A stretch of 64,000 nt of DNA from UBA6522 sp965205045 (lineage in GTDB: Bacteria > Pseudomonadota > Gammaproteobacteria > Steroidobacterales > Rariloculaceae): the NCBI GenBank assembly GCA_965205045.1, contig OZ242031.1:5580001-5644000 (forward strand), in the 5' to 3' direction. Below the pieces are notes generated by a model that saw only the letters and a program-made list of their open reading frames with translations, did no database searches and was not told the DNA's origin. The position numbers and the translations under genes are program-made. Shown piece after piece: positions 51,360 through 59,677 of the stretch. Positions within the stretch are counted from its first letter, which is position 1. Every line of letters begins with the position of its first letter.

Positions 51360-52598
51360 TCAGAGTGCACGTACCACCTTGCTCACGGCGGCGGTCAGCA
51401 TGCGCAAGTCTTCACTTTCGATGGTCAACGCCGGCATCAGGTAGACGACATTTCCGAACGGGCGCACCCACACGCCTTGCTTGACGAATTGCTCCCGCAA
51501 GCGGACGACATCCGGGTGGCCTTCGAGTTCGACCACGCCGATGGCGCCCTTGACGCGAACGTCGGCCACGCCGGGCATCCCGGCGCAGGGGGCGAGTTCG
51601 TCCTTGAGCTGCGCTTCGATCTTCGCCGCCTGAAATAGCCGGGGCTCGTTTTCGAACAGGTCCAGCGAGGCGTTGGCCGCGGCGCAACCCAGCGGATTGC
51701 CGCAGTAGGTCGGCCCGTGCATCAGCGCCCGCTCGGGCGATTCGGAAAGAAACACCCGGAATACGTCCTCTGTTGCGACGGTCGCGGCCAGCGGCATGGT
51801 GCCGCCGGTGAGCGCCTTGGAGAGCGTCACGATATCCGGCCTGACACCGGCCTGTTCGCAGGCAAACATCGTCCCGGTGCGGCCGAACCCTGTGGCGATC
51901 TCGTCCAGGATCAGCAGCAGGCCGTGGTGGCGCGCCAGGGCCTCCACCGTGGCGAGCACTTCCGGCGCATGGAACTTCATTCCCGCGGCCGCCTGCACCA
52001 GCGGCTCCACGATCACCGCGGCTAGCTGCCCCGCATGGCGGTCGAGCGCGCGCCCAAGGGCGGCGGCCTGAGCGGTGGTACGCGGCAGTTCGACGATGAC
52101 CTGCTCCGCCAGCGCGCCCTTGAACAGGCGGTGCATGCCGTCCTCCGGATCGCAGACCGACATGGCCGCGAACGTATCGCCGTGGTAGGCGTCGCGGAAG
52201 CTCAGGAACCGTGTTCTGCCCGAGACGCCCTGGTTGATCCAGTACTGGAGCGCCATCTTCATGGCGATCTCCACAGAGACGGAACCCGACTCCGAGTAGA
52301 ACACATGATTCAAGGGACCGGGGAGGAGTTCGGTCAACCTTTCCGTGAGCTTGATGACCGGATCGTGCGCCAGACCGCCGAGCATGACGTGCGGCATGGT
52401 CTCGAGCTGGCGGCGCACGGCCTCGCGAATGTGCGGATGATTGTATCCGTGGCAGGCGGTCCACCAGGACGCAATTCCGTCGACAAGGCAACGCCCATCC
52501 TCCAGGTGGATACGAACGCCTTCGGTGCGCGTGGCGACATGCGGGGACGGCGCCGTACGCATCTGGCTGTATGGCAGCCAGATCTGGTCCAGTGTCAT
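51360..52598 (-). CDS. bioA: Adenosylmethionine-8-amino-7-oxononanoate aminotransferase
   Basis: PLP enzyme of biotin synthesis that converts 8-amino-7-oxononanoate to diaminopelargonate using S-adenosylmethionine as amino donor. 412 residues. Family segments: IWLPYSQM near the N-terminus, VDGIASWWTACHGYNHP, AYHGDTFAAMSVCDPE and the catalytic-Lys region LILDEIATGFGRTGTMFACE, then TLSKALTGGTMPLAATV. The ATG at 52598 is standard. It is transcribed away from bioF and bioD (2.3 kb away), with a phosphomannomutase, a toxin-antitoxin pair and a DUF429 region between. No bioB, bioC or bioH occurs in this window. Confidence 0.95.
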   Translation of the reverse strand: MTLDQIWLPYSQMRTAPSPHVATRTEGVRIHLEDGRCLVDGIASWWTACHGYNHPHIREAVRRQLETMPHVMLGGLAHDPVIKLTERLTELLPGPLNHVFYSESGSVSVEIAMKMALQYWINQGVSGRTRFLSFRDAYHGDTFAAMSVCDPEDGMHRLFKGALAEQVIVELPRTTAQAAALGRALDRHAGQLAAVIVEPLVQAAAGMKFHAPEVLATVEALARHHGLLLILDEIATGFGRTGTMFACEQAGVRPDIVTLSKALTGGTMPLAATVATEDVFRVFLSESPERALMHGPTYCGNPLGCAAANASLDLFENEPRLFQAAKIEAQLKDELAPCAGMPGVADVRVKGAIGVVELEGHPDVVRLREQFVKQGVWVRPFGNVVYLMPALTIESEDLRMLTAAVSKVVRAL

Positions 52599-52744
52599 TG
52601 CAAATGTCTCAACTCGTCGAAGAGCACGTCATTTTAACCCGCATGGCCCGCAACATTGCCCGGGCTCGCGGGCATGACCCGCCGATGCGGACATAAAGTC
52701 ATCCCGTATATACTCCCGCATCGCGTTCCCCATCCGGTAGCCCA

Positions 52745-54094
52745 ATGACCCGCATCCACTGCTTCAAGGCCTACGATGTCCGCGGCCGCGTTCCCGAAGA
52801 ATTGAACGAGGATGTGGTCTATCGAATCGGGCGCGCCTACGCTGCGTTCCTGCAACCCCGCCGCGTGGCCGTGGGCCGGGACATGCGAAATTCAAGCAGC
52901 GCGCTGACAGAAGTCTTGACGGGCAGCCTGATCGACTCGGGCGTAGACGTGGTGGATATCGGCGTGGGGGGGACGGAAATGGTCTACTACGCCACGTTTT
53001 CCCGCGAACTTGACGGCGGAATCATGGTCACCGCCAGTCACAATCCGCCGAACTACAATGGCATGAAGTTCGTCCGCGAGGGCGCGCGCCCCATCAGTGC
53101 GAGTACCGGGTTGAAGGACATTCGGGAGTTGGCCGAGCGCGCCGGGTTCGAAGATGCGTCCGCACGCGGGGTTCCGCAAAACCTGAACATCCAGGCCGAC
53201 TACGTCGATCATCTGCTCGGCTACGTCGACCCCGGCAAGCTGCGTCCCCTGAAAATCGCGGTCAACGCCGGCAACGGCGGCGCCGGGCCCATTGTCGACC
53301 TTCTGGAGCCGCACCTGCCGTTCGAGTTCATCAAGGTTCATCACCGGCCCGACGGTTCCTTCCCCAACGGCGTACCCAACCCCATGCTGGAGGAGAACCG
53401 GCGTGTGACAGCGGAGACCGTGTTGCGGGAGGGCGCGGATGCGGGGATCGCCTGGGATGGGGACTTCGACCGCTGTTTCCTTTTCGATGAGAACGGGCGC
53501 TTCATCGATGGCTACTACGTCGTCGGACTGCTGGCGCAATCCTTTCTGCACCAGTCCCCCGGAGCACCGATCGTCCACGATCCGAGGCTCACCTGGAACA
53601 CCCTGGAGGTGGTGGAGCACTGCGGCGGAAAGGCGATCCAGAGCGTGTCGGGACACGCCTTCATGAAACAGGCCATGCGCGACCATGACGCCGTTTACGG
53701 CGGCGAGATGAGTGCACACCATTACTTCCGGTCCTTTGCCTACGCTGACAGCGGCATGATCCCCTGGTTGCTGGTCACCCGGATGATGAGCGAGCGCGGG
53801 CTGCCGCTCTCGGCGCTGGTGGACGAGCGCATGGCGATGTTTCCGGCCAGCGGGGAGATCAACCGGACCGTCGATGACGCGGCTGAAGTGCTCGGGCGAA
53901 TCGAACGTATCTACGCGGCCGATGCCGCGCGCACCGAGCACGTGGACGGCCTCAGCATGGAGTTTGACTGCTGGCGCTTCAACCTGCGCGCGTCGAATAC
54001 GGAACCGCTGTTGCGGCTCAACGTGGAAAGCCGCGGCGACGTTGCTCTGATGAAGGCGCGCACGGCCGAACTGTTGGAGCATGTTTCCCGGTGA
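52745..54094 (+). CDS. manB: Phosphomannomutase/phosphoglucomutase
   Basis: Interconverts mannose-6-phosphate (or glucose-6-phosphate) with the 1-phosphate for nucleotide-sugar synthesis. 449 residues of the alpha-D-phosphohexomutase family. FKAYDVRGRVPEEL opens the protein, VTASHNPPNYNGMKF holds the phosphoserine, GIAWDGDFDRCFLFDE is the metal-binding loop, GGEMSAHHYF is the sugar-specificity loop, and RASNTEPLLRLNVE is the phosphate-binding loop. The order and length are as expected. A -10-like TATACT lies at 52708, 37 bases upstream. Divergent from bioA. Confidence 0.93.
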   Translation: MTRIHCFKAYDVRGRVPEELNEDVVYRIGRAYAAFLQPRRVAVGRDMRNSSSALTEVLTGSLIDSGVDVVDIGVGGTEMVYYATFSRELDGGIMVTASHNPPNYNGMKFVREGARPISASTGLKDIRELAERAGFEDASARGVPQNLNIQADYVDHLLGYVDPGKLRPLKIAVNAGNGGAGPIVDLLEPHLPFEFIKVHHRPDGSFPNGVPNPMLEENRRVTAETVLREGADAGIAWDGDFDRCFLFDENGRFIDGYYVVGLLAQSFLHQSPGAPIVHDPRLTWNTLEVVEHCGGKAIQSVSGHAFMKQAMRDHDAVYGGEMSAHHYFRSFAYADSGMIPWLLVTRMMSERGLPLSALVDERMAMFPASGEINRTVDDAAEVLGRIERIYAADAARTEHVDGLSMEFDCWRFNLRASNTEPLLRLNVESRGDVALMKARTAELLEHVSR

Positions 54095-54191
54095 TTCGTG
54101 GCGCGCGTCATGTTCCGGCAATCCTCCCCGCAGCGGAAATGCCAACCGATAACTTGCAGTCCCCGCCAAGGGTGGCGCAAAGTCCGTTAGG

Positions 54192-54209
54192 TGTATACTA
54201 GTTGTATAC
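54192..54209 (+). promoter_or_regulatory. Probable operator/-10 of higBA with TGTATAC direct repeat
   Basis: TGTATAC occurs at 54192-54198 and again at 54203-54209, eleven bases apart; GTATAC is itself palindromic. The overlapping TATACT (54194-54199) can serve as a -10 box, with a weak -35 (TGGCGC) 16 bases upstream. Such spacing suits a dimeric HTH antitoxin on one face of the helix, so autoregulation by HigA is plausible. Confidence 0.5.
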
Positions 54210-54294
54210 GACCCAATCCAAATGAAGATTCGCCACAAGGGACTAAGCGTGCCACACCGGCGCATCGCGCCGCCCCGCAGTCGCGGAAGGAACA

Positions 54295-54585
54295 ATGCGC
54301 GGACACAAAATCAATGAGTTACGCATGTTCCATACAAGGGCGTTGTATGAGCGCGACGATGCCAGACGCTTGCCGCCGGAGCGGGTTGAGCGCATTCGCG
54401 AAATCCTCACCGCACTCGACGACGCCGTGAGACCCGGAAACATGGATTTTCCTGGCTACCGCCTGCACCCGTTGCGGGGCGACATGGCGGGCTTCTGGAG
54501 TGTCGCGGTGTCCCGGAACTACCGGATAGTCTTCCAGTTCAGGGATGGCCAAGCGGCGGATGTCGACCTCGTGGACTATCACTAG
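54295..54585 (+). CDS. higB: HigB-type toxin (RelE/ParE superfamily)
   Basis: Ribosome-associated mRNA endonuclease toxin of 96 residues. The C-terminal half LHPLRGDMAGFWSV, RNYRIVFQFRDGQ and VDLVDYH is the conserved HigB fold with RNA-binding Arg and His. The N-terminus (MRGHKINELRMFHTRALYERDDARRL) is slightly longer than in typical HigB. The ATG at 54295 has the ribosome-binding site GGAAGG at 54285-54290. It precedes the antitoxin gene by 15 bases, the reverse of most TA systems and normal for higBA. Confidence 0.87.
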   Translation: MRGHKINELRMFHTRALYERDDARRLPPERVERIREILTALDDAVRPGNMDFPGYRLHPLRGDMAGFWSVAVSRNYRIVFQFRDGQAADVDLVDYH

Positions 54586-54600
54586 CGGAGACGAAACGAC

Positions 54601-54861
54601 ATGGAGAAAATGAAAAACCCTGCGCATCCGGGGCGGCTTGTCGCCAGCGCCATCGAGAGCGAAGGGTGGACCGTCACCGGCGCGGCTGAGCGGCTGGGCG
54701 TGACCCGCGCGTTCCTGTCGCGCCTCATCCACGGTCGCGCCGGCGTTACCGCCGCGATGGCGATCCGCCTCGAGTCCATGGGATGGTCCGACGCCGAGCA
54801 CTGGATGAGGATACAGGCAAGCTACGACTTGGCACGGGAACGCGGTCGCACGGCGGCCTGA
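54601..54861 (+). CDS. higA: HigA-type antitoxin, helix-turn-helix
   Basis: An 86-residue XRE-like antitoxin that binds HigB and represses the operon. The DNA-binding helix-turn-helix is in WTVTGAAERLGVTRAFLSRLIHG, followed by VTAAMAIRLESMGWSDAEHW, the family tail. It begins with ATGGAGAAAATG (the second Met also possible), 15 bases after the higB stop. Together with the operator at 54192-54209 this is a complete higBA module. Confidence 0.9.
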   Translation: MEKMKNPAHPGRLVASAIESEGWTVTGAAERLGVTRAFLSRLIHGRAGVTAAMAIRLESMGWSDAEHWMRIQASYDLARERGRTAA

Positions 54862-54929
54862 TGGCCGCGCAAAAATCGTCCAGATGCACCGTGGATTTCG
54901 CAGATTGAAAGTAGTGGGGCGCCACGTCC

Positions 54930-56948
54930 ATGCACGGAGGACCAACTCGAACGACCGGTAGCGTGCTCGGTATCGATGTCGGCTGGTCTACCAGCAGACG
55001 GTCGAGCGCCGTGTGTCGATTATCCTGGGACCGCGACGAAACCAAGTGGGAGATCCGTCGATTTCGCGCGATCGACGAAGAGCGTAGGAGCGCGATTCTG
55101 AACGTAGCTGACGGTCACGCGCTGTCGGCGGTGGCGATTGACGGCCCGCTCGCACCGGGCTTTGAATTGGTTGGACGCTACCGAAGCGCGGAACGCCTGC
55201 TCAGCCGGGGAGAAATTCAGAGGCGCATCGGCAAACCAGGGCAATCGAGTTCGTCCAATGGCAAGAAGCTGAACGAGCAGGCAAATCTGGCCGCAAGAAT
55301 CATGGCGAACACGGAGGCTTGCCGTATTGAGGAGGCAGCGCACTCCGTTCGGATCAACAGACTTGCTATCGTTGAAGCATTTCCGACCGCCTTTCTGGGT
55401 GTGATGATCGAGCGTCCGGAGGAGACGGCTGATCGCCCAAGAGCGAAATCGGATCGATACTACGGGCATTTGACGAAGGAACAGCATCTCGACCGATTGC
55501 TCGAATCTCTCTTGCCTGGCCGAAGGCTGGCAAGAAATTTATCCACTATCACGAACCATGACGATCGGGCGGCGATGGTTTGCGCACTCACGGCTCTCTG
55601 CGTCGCTGTCGGTGATTTCGCCGCAGTGGGCGACTCGACGGACGGCTGGATCGTGTTGCCGCCCAAGCGCAAGTTCGCCGCCTGGGCCTGGAAAGCCGTT
55701 TCCCGGAATGCCGAGCGGGACAATGAGGAGGGAGCGCGGGGGGAGTTTCGATTTCAATCGCCGACGGACGCGGGCGGAAAAGGCAGATCAAGAAAGGCAA
55801 GCTTGAGAGACTTCGCGCGCGAGAAGCTGCAACCGCTGCGGGACAGGCACCTGCTGCGAAGCCTCGTCGCCACCGAGCGCGGTACCGGAGCCAGAACCCG
55901 CCAGCAAACGAAGGAGTTGATCTCCTTCGCGTGCAACGACTACCTGGGCCTGTCCCATCATCCGAAGGTCATCGAGGCAAGCCGCGAGGCAACACGGACC
56001 TGGGGCGCAGGCGCAGGCGCATCCCGCCTGATCTCCGGCAACAACCCACTCTACCAGGGTCTGGAAGAAGCGTTGGCGAAGATCAAGAGCACCGAGGATG
56101 CAGTGGTTTTTGGCAGCGGATACCTCGCCAACATCGGCATTATCCCGACTCTGGCGGCGCGACAGGACCTGATACTGATGGACGAACTGTGCCACGCGTG
56201 TCTGTTTGCCGGAGCGACCCTGGCGCGCTGCCGGACAATACGCTATCGACACCGGGATACGTCGGAACTGTCCGGCCTCCTGCACGAGCACAGGTCTGCG
56301 CATCGCCACTGCCTGGTTCTCACCGACGGCGTCTTCAGCATGGACGGCGACCGCGCACCGGTCGATGAGCTTTCTCGGATATGCGAGGCCCACGATGCCT
56401 GGCTCATGACGGACGACGCCCACGGCCTCGGCGTCATCGAGGACGGACGCGGGTCCGGCTTCATGGACGGCCGTGCCGTGCCCGTACCGCTGCAAATGGG
56501 GACGCTTTCCAAGGCTGTCGGCGCCTACGGCGGGTACCTGTGCACGAACCGGGATGTGGCGGACCTGATCCGTAACCGCGCCAGAAGCCTGCATTACACC
56601 ACCGGACTGCCCCCCGGCACGCTGGCGGCAGCGACCGCGGCGCTCGAACTGATCGCGACCGATGAGGACCTGGTTCGCCAGCCGCTGGAGCGGACGCGTC
56701 GATTTACCGACCGGCTGGGGCTCGAACCGCCCGAGAGCCCGATCGTCGCGTTCGTCCTGGGCGACGCCCGGCGCACCATGCAGGCCGCAGCGGTGTTGCG
56801 TGAGAAGGGATTTCTGGTCGGGGCCATACGGCCACCCACCGTACCGGACGGGACGGCGCGGCTGCGCCTGACGTTTTCCGCCGTGCACACCGAAGAGGAC
56901 ATCGACCGTCTGGCCGCAGCCGTCAAGGAAATTCTGCCCGGTCCATGA
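54930..56948 (+). CDS. bioF: DUF429 domain fused in frame to 8-amino-7-oxononanoate synthase
   Basis: A single 672-residue frame. Residues 10-285: DUF429, an RNase H-like predicted nuclease fold (LGIDVGWS, AIDGPLAPGF, RLLSRGEIQRRIGKPGQ, NEQANLAARIM, VEAFPTAFLGVM). Residues 292-672: BioF, a PLP enzyme joining pimeloyl-ACP/CoA and alanine (FACNDYLGLSHHP, DDAHGLGVIEDG, MGTLSKAVGAYGGYL with the PLP Lys, PPTVPDGTARLRLTFS). The two join without a stop. A TTG at 55803 with ribosome-binding site AAGAAAGG would give a 381-residue BioF alone, the normal length, so BioF may be made separately. Overlaps bioD by 4 bases. DUF429's activity is unknown. Confidence 0.85.
   Translation: MHGGPTRTTGSVLGIDVGWSTSRRSSAVCRLSWDRDETKWEIRRFRAIDEERRSAILNVADGHALSAVAIDGPLAPGFELVGRYRSAERLLSRGEIQRRIGKPGQSSSSNGKKLNEQANLAARIMANTEACRIEEAAHSVRINRLAIVEAFPTAFLGVMIERPEETADRPRAKSDRYYGHLTKEQHLDRLLESLLPGRRLARNLSTITNHDDRAAMVCALTALCVAVGDFAAVGDSTDGWIVLPPKRKFAAWAWKAVSRNAERDNEEGARGEFRFQSPTDAGGKGRSRKASLRDFAREKLQPLRDRHLLRSLVATERGTGARTRQQTKELISFACNDYLGLSHHPKVIEASREATRTWGAGAGASRLISGNNPLYQGLEEALAKIKSTEDAVVFGSGYLANIGIIPTLAARQDLILMDELCHACLFAGATLARCRTIRYRHRDTSELSGLLHEHRSAHRHCLVLTDGVFSMDGDRAPVDELSRICEAHDAWLMTDDAHGLGVIEDGRGSGFMDGRAVPVPLQMGTLSKAVGAYGGYLCTNRDVADLIRNRARSLHYTTGLPPGTLAAATAALELIATDEDLVRQPLERTRRFTDRLGLEPPESPIVAFVLGDARRTMQAAAVLREKGFLVGAIRPPTVPDGTARLRLTFSAVHTEEDIDRLAAAVKEILPGP
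55790..55797 (+). promoter_or_regulatory. Ribosome-binding site for an internal bioF start
   Basis: AAGAAAGG lies five bases before the in-frame TTG at 55803. Initiation there gives a BioF of 381 residues, equal to the ordinary enzyme. This supports separate translation of BioF within the DUF429-BioF frame. Confidence 0.5.
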
Positions 56949-57640
56949 GCACGATCTTTGTCACCGCCTCGGGCACGGAGATCGGCAAGACCTTTGTCAC
57001 CTGCGCCCTGATTCACCAACTGCGCAAACAGGGTTACAGCGTCCGTGCGCTCAAACCCGTAGCCACAGGAGTGACAAGCGACACGCTGGATACCAGCGAC
57101 AGCGGCATTCTGTTGAAGACACTGGGGTGCCCCATCGATGCAGGACGGGTCGCCGCGGTTTCGCCCTGGCGCTTCAGGGAACCGCTCTCTCCCGATATGG
57201 CGGCTGAGCGAGAAGACCGCAGCATCCCGTTCGATGACCTGATCGCGTTCTGCCGAAAGGACACCGGAGAAGATGTCACGCTGATCGAAGGGATCGGCGG
57301 CGTCATGGTGCCGCTGGACCGGCGTCACACCGTTCTTGACTGGATTGCTGCACTTGAATTACCCGCGCTTATGGTTACAGGCAGCTATCTGGGCACGCTG
57401 AGTCATACACTGACCGCCGTCGGCGTGCTGCGTGCCCGAAACGTGAAAGTGGCCGGCATTATCGTCAACGAGTCCGCAACGCAACCCGTTGATCCCGAGG
57501 AAACTGCGGACGTACTCGCACGGTTTGTTACGGATGTGCCGGTTCGCATTGTAGGGCGCCTGGACACACCGGAAAGGACCCCGGACCTGCTGCCGCTGCT
57601 CGAGCCGTTTCTCGCGCGCGCCGTGCGTCCTGCGCCATAA
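56945..57640 (+). CDS. bioD: Dethiobiotin synthetase
   Basis: ATP-dependent carboxylation of diaminopelargonate to dethiobiotin. 231 residues, P-loop NTPase: FVTASGTEIGKTFVTCAL near the N-terminus holds the phosphate loop, LKPVATGV carries the substrate Lys, LIEGIGGVMVPL follows, and SYLGTLSHTLTAVGVLRARN closes. The ATG overlaps the bioF stop (ATGA at 56945-56948), so bioF and bioD are translationally coupled. It ends convergently with the OmpA-family gene beyond a minus-strand terminator. Confidence 0.95.
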   Translation: MSTIFVTASGTEIGKTFVTCALIHQLRKQGYSVRALKPVATGVTSDTLDTSDSGILLKTLGCPIDAGRVAAVSPWRFREPLSPDMAAEREDRSIPFDDLIAFCRKDTGEDVTLIEGIGGVMVPLDRRHTVLDWIAALELPALMVTGSYLGTLSHTLTAVGVLRARNVKVAGIIVNESATQPVDPEETADVLARFVTDVPVRIVGRLDTPERTPDLLPLLEPFLARAVRPAP

Positions 57641-57673
57641 GGTCCAATCGCTTCAGAGCGGGCCGGATGACGC

Positions 57674-57703
57674 AAAAATGGGGCGCCGAATCCGGCGCCC
57701 CCA
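57674..57703 (-). terminator. Rho-independent terminator of the OmpA-family gene
   Basis: On the minus strand a nine-pair stem (GGGGCGCCG with CGGCGCCCC, loop GATT) is followed by ATTTTTG. It begins about 16 bases beyond the OmpA-family stop, between convergent bioD and that gene. It has no U-tract in the bioD direction. Confidence 0.85.
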
Positions 57704-57718
57704 GCCAGGCCGCAACTC

Positions 57719-58483
57719 TCACTGATCGGTTGCCGCTGCTATCGATTCGCGCGTCATGCGCGTTTCACCGTCTTGAGGTATGACCGTCAACTGGACGCGT
57801 CGTTCCATCGCAAGCCCGTCGGGATCGTCCTCGGCCGCCGACGAACGGTGCTCTCCGTAGGCATTGACGCTGATCCGGCCTGCCGGCACACCGGCACGAA
57901 TCAATGTCTCCATGACCGTCGCCGCACGCTGCGCCGAAAGCATCTCGTTATGATCGGTTTCACCGCGGGAATCGGCGTAACCCTCGATGCGCACCAGCAT
58001 GTCGTCCAGCCCGGCGAGCGCCCCGGCCAGCCGTACCAGCCGCTGATGGGTTTCGTCGGGAAGCGTGTCCTCGTCCGTCCTGAAGAGCACCTGGACATCC
58101 AGCGCCTCGCGAACTGCCGTGCGCAACTGTTCGGTTTCCCGGCGCAGCCGCGTCTCCAGAACCGCGACCTCGGATTCCATGGCCGACACCTGCAGCTCGG
58201 CGCCTTGCAACAAGTCGTCGAGTTCGGTCACCCGCATCTCCGATTCCATCCAGTTCTGCTCGAATTCGTTCCGCGCCTGGTGCTGGCGGTTGAACTGGTC
58301 ACCCAGCCAGGCGCCCACTGCAGCGCCTACGATGAACCCCACCGGGCCGCCGGCCGCGGCCCCGACCGCCCCTCCGCTGCCTACACCGATGGTCTCGTAC
58401 TTCGAAGCCCTGCTGTCGTCCGCCGCCCAACCGGTGGTCGAGAATGCGGCGGCTATCAATAGGAAAATGGCGTGTCTCATCAT
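57719..58483 (-). CDS. OmpA-family peptidoglycan-binding protein with glycine-zipper region
   Basis: About 254 residues from the ATG at 58483, with a signal peptide (AIFLLIAAAFSTTGWAAD). A glycine-rich zipper follows (GSGGAVGAAAGGPVGFIVGAAVGAWLG), then a coiled coil (LDDLLQGAELQVSAMESEV), and the C-terminal OmpA-like domain with VRIEGYADSRGETDHNEMLSAQRA, the peptidoglycan-binding core. The architecture is that of PdsO/OmpA-like proteins. No membrane barrel. It sits downstream of the vWA operon on the same strand, with a 183-base gap and no clear terminator in between, so it may belong to that operon and supply the peptidoglycan anchor. Confidence 0.82.
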   Translation of the reverse strand: MMRHAIFLLIAAAFSTTGWAADDSRASKYETIGVGSGGAVGAAAGGPVGFIVGAAVGAWLGDQFNRQHQARNEFEQNWMESEMRVTELDDLLQGAELQVSAMESEVAVLETRLRRETEQLRTAVREALDVQVLFRTDEDTLPDETHQRLVRLAGALAGLDDMLVRIEGYADSRGETDHNEMLSAQRAATVMETLIRAGVPAGRISVNAYGEHRSSAAEDDPDGLAMERRVQLTVIPQDGETRMTRESIAAATDQ

Positions 58484-58666
58484 GGCGTTGCTCCTCTGTG
58501 TGTCTGCCCGTGCTTTCCCGCACGTCGACATTGAAGCCCATACGCCGGTCGACACCGTGATGCATCAGGGCAACGAACGTGGCAAAAATGATGAATTGTG
58601 ACAGCGGGCCAACCAACTCGCCCGCTGCGGCCGCGCTTGCAGCGGAAGCTCGCGTACAGTCGGGGC

Positions 58667-59677
58667 TTAGCCCCTACGCAACGTCGGCAGCGCCACGAAC
58701 GTGCCGCCGTTTCTCTGGCACAGCTCCCGCATCAGCACGGCGTAGCGGGCGGACGTTCCCAACTGGCCGTCGAATGCCACGTAGTAGACGGGGAACGCCA
58801 CGGCGTGGATGCGCACGCGGCGGCTGCCGTCCTCGGTGGCACGGTTTCGGCGGTCCACCTCCCGGACCACCGCATCGATGGACCCCGACGAGAAATCGTC
58901 GCTGTACACGTAGAGGCTGATCTTCTTGGTCGGATCGTAGAACGTGTCGATCGCCTCCAGGATGCCTTCCCGGGGACTGGAGTTGGAGAAAACGCGCCAG
59001 TTGCGCAACGCATCGATGATCGACTCTCGAATCGTCGGCGTGTCCGGAATCCATTCGTTGCGGTAACTCCGGAACATGTAGTCGCCCATGTCATTGAAGA
59101 CCTGAATCCCCCTCACCTGGGGATAGACTTCCAGGGTTTCGCGAATCTGCTGCTGGACGCGGTTCCACGCGTACTGCTGCATGCTCCCGGAGGTATCGAT
59201 GATGAATATGATGTACTCGCTGTCCACCGGGATGCCGCCCACCATGTACTCATCCGGATCGGGCCGGTAGTCGGCAAGCAGGCGCTGCATCTCCTCCGTG
59301 AGCCGCTGTCTCGCCAGGACCAGTTCGTTCTGAATCTCCTCCGCCAGTTCGACGCCATCCAGGGAGGCCAGAAATTCCGCGCGGATCCGCTCCAGTTCGT
59401 CCTCGAGCTGCGCGATTTCGATCTCGTCGACGTCCACCTGCTCCACCGTGGCGGTGCGTTCGCGCGTCACCTCTTCGGTCTCGCCGAGAATTTCCTCCAG
59501 TTCCTGCTCGTACCTGGCGATCAGGCCTTCCAGCTCCACGTGGCTTTCTTCCAGGCGGATCGGTTCGAAAATCTTGGCGATGACCAGCAGCAGCACCACC
59601 GCGCCGAATCCGCAGCAGACCACATCCAGGAACGACAGGCTCCCGGTTTCGATATCGCGTCGGCCCTTCCTGCTCAT
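58667..59677 (-). CDS. Membrane-anchored vWA-domain protein 2
   Basis: A 336-residue protein with one N-terminal TM segment (SLSFLDVVCCGFGAVVLLLVI, residues 13-33), a charged coiled coil (about residues 42-135) and a C-terminal von Willebrand A domain (residues 150-336) bearing the MIDAS motif DTSGSM at 161-166. The TM helix contains an Asp inside FLDVVCCGFGAV, a motif shared with the neighbouring vWA protein and reminiscent of the ion-carrying helix of TolR/ExbD. The vWA domain would lie in the periplasm. The start ATG overlaps the preceding gene's stop by 4 bases. The role is unknown. Confidence 0.85.
   Translation of the reverse strand: MSRKGRRDIETGSLSFLDVVCCGFGAVVLLLVIAKIFEPIRLEESHVELEGLIARYEQELEEILGETEEVTRERTATVEQVDVDEIEIAQLEDELERIRAEFLASLDGVELAEEIQNELVLARQRLTEEMQRLLADYRPDPDEYMVGGIPVDSEYIIFIIDTSGSMQQYAWNRVQQQIRETLEVYPQVRGIQVFNDMGDYMFRSYRNEWIPDTPTIRESIIDALRNWRVFSNSSPREGILEAIDTFYDPTKKISLYVYSDDFSSGSIDAVVREVDRRNRATEDGSRRVRIHAVAFPVYYVAFDGQLGTSARYAVLMRELCQRNGGTFVALPTLRRG

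Noticed and set aside
54222..54317. 31-residue ORF beginning MKIRHKGL upstream of higB
   Set aside because: It resembles the N-terminus of HigB by chance and ends inside higB; the ribosome-binding site fits the ATG at 54295 much better.
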